DNA of 50,006 nt from Streptomonospora alba (GTDB taxonomy: Bacteria; Actinomycetota; Actinomycetes; Streptosporangiales; Streptosporangiaceae): positions 1 through 50,006 of the forward strand of contig NZ_JROO01000062.1 in the NCBI RefSeq assembly GCF_000826685.1, read 5' to 3'. A program made the translations under genes and the position numbers. Of the stretch, positions 46,461 through 50,006 are shown in pieces; the stretch's first letter is position 1, and each line of letters starts with the position of its first letter. The notes beneath the pieces were generated by a model. It did no database searches and was not told where the DNA came from. It was given only the letters and a program-made list of their open reading frames with translations.

Positions 46461-47855
46461 TCAGTCCGGTTGGCGGCGGAGGAAGCGGCCGAAGTGGGGG
46501 ACGGTGAACGCGATCGTGCCGCGTTCGGCGCTGTAGATGAGGCCCTTTTTGATCAGGCTGTCGCGGGCGGGGGAGAGGCTGGAGGGACGGCGGCCCAGGG
46601 AGGTGGCGACCTCGGTGGTCTGCACCGGCTCGTCGCCCAGGGACGCCATGGCGCGCATGTAGTCGCGCTCGGCCGGGGTGGCGCGCTCGTAGCGGCTGCC
46701 GAAGAAGCCGACCGCCAACTCCTCCTCGGCCTCGGGCGCCGCTATGTCGACGTCCTCGGCGGTGATGGGGGTGTCCAGGGCGTGGTCCCAGGTGACCTTT
46801 CCGTAGGCCTGCACGAAGAACGGGTACCCGTCGGACACGCGGTAGAGCGCCTCAAGGGCCTCGGGAGCGAAGGAGACCTCCTCGCTCTCGGCCGGCGCGG
46901 TGAGCGCGTAGTCGGCCGCCCCGCGGCTCAGCCGGTCGATGCGGGTATAGCGGAACAGGCGCTCGGAGTAGCTCTTGCTCGCCGACAGCACCGCCGGAAC
47001 GTGCGGCAGCCCGGCGCCGACCACGACCAGGGGCCCGCCGTTCTGCGCGAGCTCGTGGCAGGCGGTGCAGAGGGCGGAGACGTCGTCGGGGGTGATGTCC
47101 TGCATCTCGTCGATGAACAGGGCGATGCCCACACCGAGGTCGGTGGCGATCGAGGCCGCGTCGACGAACAACTCCATCAAGTCGATCTCGAGGTCGCCGG
47201 AGTCGGCCCTGCCGCGCACGGCCGGTACGTCGATCCCCGGCTGCCAGCGCGGACCCTGCTTGGCCGCCTTGGCGCCGGACTTCCCAGTGGCGGTGTCCTC
47301 GGACTTGGCCTGGGCGAACGCCTTCAGTACGCCCAGGACGTACTCGATGCGGTCGGGCGCGCGGTGGCGCGGCGCGAGCTCGCGCAGGGCCATGTGCAGC
47401 GCGGCCGCCACCGGTCGGCGGATGGACTGGTCCGGACGCGCCTCGATCTTGCCGGTACCCCACAGGCGCTGGATGGCCATCGACCGGAACGTGTTGAGCA
47501 GGACGGTCTTGCCGACGCCGCGCAGTCCGGTCAGTACCGTGCTGCGCTCCGGCCGCCCGCGCGCCACACGCTCCAGAACGACCTCGAACTGGCGGAGTTC
47601 GCGCTCGCGCCCGGCGAGCTCGGGGGGACGCTGGCCGGCGCCCGGGGCGTAGGGGTTCCGCACGGGGTCCATGCCATCGGACTCTATACGCGGCTCTAGT
47701 GCGGCTTCTAGAGAGCGGTAGAAAGCCGCAGACGATCGCGCGTCCCAGTCGACGCGGCGCAGCGCGCGGCGGTCGTCGAATGGGGAGTGGGGGGCGCGCC
47801 CGAGCCCAGGGGGCCGTGGCGCGGTCCGACCTGGGACGTGCGCTGCCGTGGTCAT
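46461..47855 (-). CDS. AAA ATPase with C-terminal winged helix, LexA-box controlled
   Basis: A 464-residue cytoplasmic ATPase of the archaeal-type/AAA_16 group. An unusual leader of about 60 residues comes before MDPVRNPYAPGAGQRPPELA, where many relatives seem to begin. Walker A is TGLRGVGKTVLLN, Walker B IALFIDEMQDI. A long Lys/Gly-rich insertion (SEDTATGKSGAKAAKQG) splits the domain. The last 80 residues form a winged helix (VATSLGRRPSSLSPARDSLI, then GLIYSAERGTIAFTVPHFG). The start at 47855 has AAAGGAG 8 bases upstream, and a perfect LexA box abuts it, so the gene is probably induced by DNA damage. Its molecular role is unknown; ATP-driven DNA binding is likely. Confidence 0.88.
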   Translation of the reverse strand: MTTAAHVPGRTAPRPPGLGRAPHSPFDDRRALRRVDWDARSSAAFYRSLEAALEPRIESDGMDPVRNPYAPGAGQRPPELAGRERELRQFEVVLERVARGRPERSTVLTGLRGVGKTVLLNTFRSMAIQRLWGTGKIEARPDQSIRRPVAAALHMALRELAPRHRAPDRIEYVLGVLKAFAQAKSEDTATGKSGAKAAKQGPRWQPGIDVPAVRGRADSGDLEIDLMELFVDAASIATDLGVGIALFIDEMQDITPDDVSALCTACHELAQNGGPLVVVGAGLPHVPAVLSASKSYSERLFRYTRIDRLSRGAADYALTAPAESEEVSFAPEALEALYRVSDGYPFFVQAYGKVTWDHALDTPITAEDVDIAAPEAEEELAVGFFGSRYERATPAERDYMRAMASLGDEPVQTTEVATSLGRRPSSLSPARDSLIKKGLIYSAERGTIAFTVPHFGRFLRRQPD

Positions 47856-47871
47856 GCCCCCCACTCCTTTC

Positions 47872-47887
47872 TCGAACGCGTGTTCGA
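47872..47887. promoter_or_regulatory. LexA (SOS) box
   Basis: TCGAACGCGTGTTCGA, a perfect 16-base palindrome matching the actinobacterial LexA site TCGAAC-N4-GTTCGA at every defined position. It lies 16 bases upstream of the ATPase start codon, next to the ribosome-binding site, where LexA would block transcription. Confidence 0.75.
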
Positions 47888-48055
47888 TGAGTGTGACTCT
47901 AGTGGATGAAGGGCCGACGACGCCACCCGTGCGGCGGCGGGTTGTGCACGCGTGTCCACGCGCCGCCGCCGACCTGCGCATCCACTCGCGCTTCAGCCTG
48001 GATCGCGCGCCCGCGGCTCACGCCCGACCGCTCCCGCCGCCTGCCGGGCACCGCC

Positions 48056-48781
48056 CTACGCCAGCACCGACTGCTCGCGCTCCAGCGCCTTCTCGGTGAA
48101 GGCGACCACCGTCTCCCGGTAGTCCTCCTTCGCGTTGGGCCCGAGCATGGTGGTGGTGCCCAGGTACCCGCCGTTGCGGTAGACGAGGCTGTAGAGCCAT
48201 ACCGTGTCGCCGCCGATCTCGGTCTCGACCGCGAAGGCGCGCGAGTCGTCGGCGACCTGCTCGATGTCGATCTCCTTGAGCCGGTAGGAGGTGGTCGACC
48301 CGTCCTTCATGGTCGCCTCGTAGCGTGAGCACTCTTCGGGCGGTTCGGCGGCCACCGCCTTCTCGGCGATCTCCTCGGGAAGCTCGACCAGCGTGTGGGT
48401 GATCGTGTCGTCTCCGCGTGCGAACGTGGCCAGCGACGTCGGGGCGTCGCGGACCTCGGGCAGCTCCCCCCACTGGTTGGCCGCGTCCATGCACTGGGGC
48501 TTGTCCAGCTCGGTGGCCTTGCGCATCTGGTCGGTGCGCTGCGTGGTGCTCAGCTCGGAGTAGGCGCCCAGCTCACTGCGGTCGGGCACGACGTTGGCCT
48601 CGCCGAACTGCGCCATCTGGGCTTCGTGCAGCCGCTTGGCGGCAGCGGCGCCGGCCTCGGCGCCGGACGCCTTGTCACCGTCCTCCTCGCCTTGTGCGCC
48701 GCCGCAGGCGGCCGCGGCGGCGACGGCGAGCACGGCCAGTGCCGTCGTCGTCGCCCTGCGTGCTGTAAGGGGGTGCTCCAT
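48056..48781 (-). CDS. sensor-domain-like lipoprotein
   Basis: A 241-residue predicted lipoprotein. A leader of about 25 residues (Arg-containing, then LAVLAVAAAAACGG) ends at Cys26. The mature part has a charged linker and then a domain of about 170 residues with two conserved-looking Cys (KPQCMDAANQWGEL and PPEECSRYEATM) that could form a disulfide. This layout resembles the extracellular PknH-like sensor-domain lipoproteins of actinomycetes; I am moderately sure. The ATG at 48781 follows GAGGA by 9 bases. It is divergent from the aminotransferase gene, 114 bases apart. Confidence 0.75.
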   Translation of the reverse strand: MEHPLTARRATTTALAVLAVAAAAACGGAQGEEDGDKASGAEAGAAAAKRLHEAQMAQFGEANVVPDRSELGAYSELSTTQRTDQMRKATELDKPQCMDAANQWGELPEVRDAPTSLATFARGDDTITHTLVELPEEIAEKAVAAEPPEECSRYEATMKDGSTTSYRLKEIDIEQVADDSRAFAVETEIGGDTVWLYSLVYRNGGYLGTTTMLGPNAKEDYRETVVAFTEKALEREQSVLA

Positions 48782-48895
48782 GGTGCTGTTTCCTCTTCTA
48801 TGCGATATTGCCGCTGAGCTCCGCAGGGGCTGCTCCCGAGCGAAGATCGCCGAAAGTAGCCTGGATATTGCACAGAGTATCGAGGAAGGACAACG

Positions 48896-49981
48896 GTGGC
48901 TGAGCCGAATTCGCCATATCTCCGGGACGTGCTGGGAACGATCCCCGCCTACAAGCCCGGACGGAAGGTGGTCTCGCCGAGCGGCCGCTCGGTCAAGCTC
49001 TCCTCGAACGAAAGCCCGTACGGCCCGCTGCCCTCCGTGGTAGAGGCCGTGGCCGCGGCGGCGGCGGACCTCAACCGCTATCCGGACACCGCCGCCACCG
49101 AGCTCACCGGTGCGCTGGCGAGCCGCTTCGGCGTCGACGAGGACCGCATCGCCCTGGGCGCCGGGTCGGTGGGACTGCTGCAGCAGATCCTGGAGGCCGT
49201 GGCCGAGCCCGGTACCGAGGTCGTCTACGCGTGGCGCTCCTTCGAGGCCTATCCGTCGCTGGTGGGCTTGTCCGGGGCCGTCCCGGTGACCGTCCCGCTG
49301 CGCGGCGAGACCCACGACCTCGACGCCATGGCCGCGGCCATCACCGACCGCACCCGCGCCGTCTTCGTGTGCAACCCGAACAACCCCACCGGCACCGCCG
49401 TGCGCGAGTCCGAGCTGGCCGCGTTCCTGGACCGGGTACCCGAGCACGTGCTGGTGGTGCTGGACGAGGCCTACCGCGAGTACGTACGCGACCCGCAGGT
49501 CCCCGACGGCATCACGGCCTTCGGCGATCGCCCCAACGTCGCGGTGCTGCGCACGTTCTCCAAGGCCTACGGGCTCGCCGCGCTGCGCGTGGGCTTCCTG
49601 GTGGCCCGGCCCCACATCGCAACGGCCGTGCGCAAGACGATGGTGCCCTTCGCGGTCAACCACGTCGCCCAGGCCGCCGCCGTGGCATCGTTGGCCGCCG
49701 AGGACGAGCTGCTGGAGCGCGTGGCCGCCACCGTCAAGGAGCGCGAGCGGGTGCGCGACGCGCTGCTGGCCGACGGCTGGGAGCTGCCCTCGACCGAGGC
49801 CAACTTCGTGTGGCTGCGGCTGGGCGAGCACACCGCGGCCTTCGCCGCCGCCGCCGAGGCCGCGGGTGTGGCCGTGCGCGCGTTCCCCGGCGAGGGCCTG
49901 CGGGTCAGCATCGGCACCGCCGAGGAGAACGACGCCTTCCTCGACGTCGCCCGCGAGTTCCCGCACCGCAACCGCGACTGA
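48896..49981 (+). CDS. hisC: histidinol-phosphate aminotransferase (or aromatic aminotransferase)
   Basis: A 361-residue fold-type I PLP aminotransferase of the HisC/Pat group. Landmarks: [14 protein letters not shown] near the start, [20 protein letters not shown] (Asp to the PLP ring nitrogen), [15 protein letters not shown] with the Schiff-base Lys, and a C-terminal [15 protein letters not shown] with the substrate-binding Arg. The usual reaction transfers an amino group between glutamate and imidazole acetol phosphate in histidine synthesis. No other his gene is near, so an aromatic (phenylalanine) aminotransferase role is a real alternative. The GTG at 48896 has GAGGAAGG 6 bases upstream. 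Full length within the window. Confidence 0.92.
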   Translation: MAEPNSPYLRDVLGTIPAYKPGRKVVSPSGRSVKLSSNESPYGPLPSVVEAVAAAAADLNRYPDTAATELTGALASRFGVDEDRIALGAGSVGLLQQILEAVAEPGTEVVYAWRSFEAYPSLVGLSGAVPVTVPLRGETHDLDAMAAAITDRTRAVFVCNPNNPTGTAVRESELAAFLDRVPEHVLVVLDEAYREYVRDPQVPDGITAFGDRPNVAVLRTFSKAYGLAALRVGFLVARPHIATAVRKTMVPFAVNHVAQAAAVASLAAEDELLERVAATVKERERVRDALLADGWELPSTEANFVWLRLGEHTAAFAAAAEAAGVAVRAFPGEGLRVSIGTAEENDAFLDVAREFPHRNRD

Positions 49982-50006
49982 CACCGCGAGTGGATCCGAC
50001 CGGCCC

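Overview
The window is very GC-rich actinomycete chromosome, most likely from the Nocardiopsaceae (Nocardiopsis/Streptomonospora type). Grounds: extreme G/C at third codon positions, many GTG starts with GGAGG/AAGGAG sites, a secreted alkaline serine protease very close to the Nocardiopsis enzyme as I remember it, a DevR/DevS-type pair, LCP and L,D-transpeptidase wall enzymes, and a LexA box of the actinobacterial form. The genus is inference; I could run no search.

Layout. 0.2-1.8 kb: TetR regulator and a short-chain dehydrogenase with a clear operator at its promoter. 2.3-6.5 kb: tightly coupled minus-strand operon for a four-carbon sugar acid (transporter, DUF1537 kinase, PdxA-type dehydrogenase, GntR/UTRA regulator). 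6.9-13.1 kb: a second catabolic block, with a minus-strand operon (DUF3830 protein, two maleate isomerase/arylmalonate decarboxylase-like enzymes, FCD-type GntR regulator) divergent from a plus-strand D-2-hydroxyacid dehydrogenase and amidase. Two copies of an ATTGTTGACAAT-type operator sit between them. 13.2-15.8 kb: DevR-like response regulator and convergent GAF-GAF histidine kinase, with a DosR-like box. 15.8-17.2 kb: gene-free stretch with a diverged inverted repeat.

17.2-27.6 kb is an envelope and secretion region: two secreted low-complexity proteins (one with 99-bp repeats), L,D-transpeptidase lipoprotein, LCP ligase, GlsB-type membrane protein, serine protease, and a membrane-anchored protein of unknown role. 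28-32 kb: acyl-CoA ligase, SDR, glutaredoxin-like protein, methyltransferase.

32-39.3 kb holds the most interesting set: a flippase-like membrane protein, methyltransferase, GT4 glycosyltransferase, a 6-pyruvoyltetrahydropterin-synthase-like protein that lacks its normal catalytic residues, an MDR dehydrogenase and a CDP-alcohol phosphatidyltransferase, interrupted by a VOC/AraC pair. Together they look like an undescribed pathway for a glycosylated, membrane-linked product. 39.4-43.7 kb: MFS transporter with its TetR regulator and operators, small proteins, tRNA-Ser(GCT), SigE-type sigma factor. 44-46 kb: coupled pair of a Cys-rich protein with a possible RlpA-like domain and a MauE-like membrane protein, then a truncated methyltransferase remnant. 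46.4-50 kb: AAA ATPase under a perfect LexA box and next to a CTAG-rich hairpin island, a lipoprotein, and a HisC-type aminotransferase.
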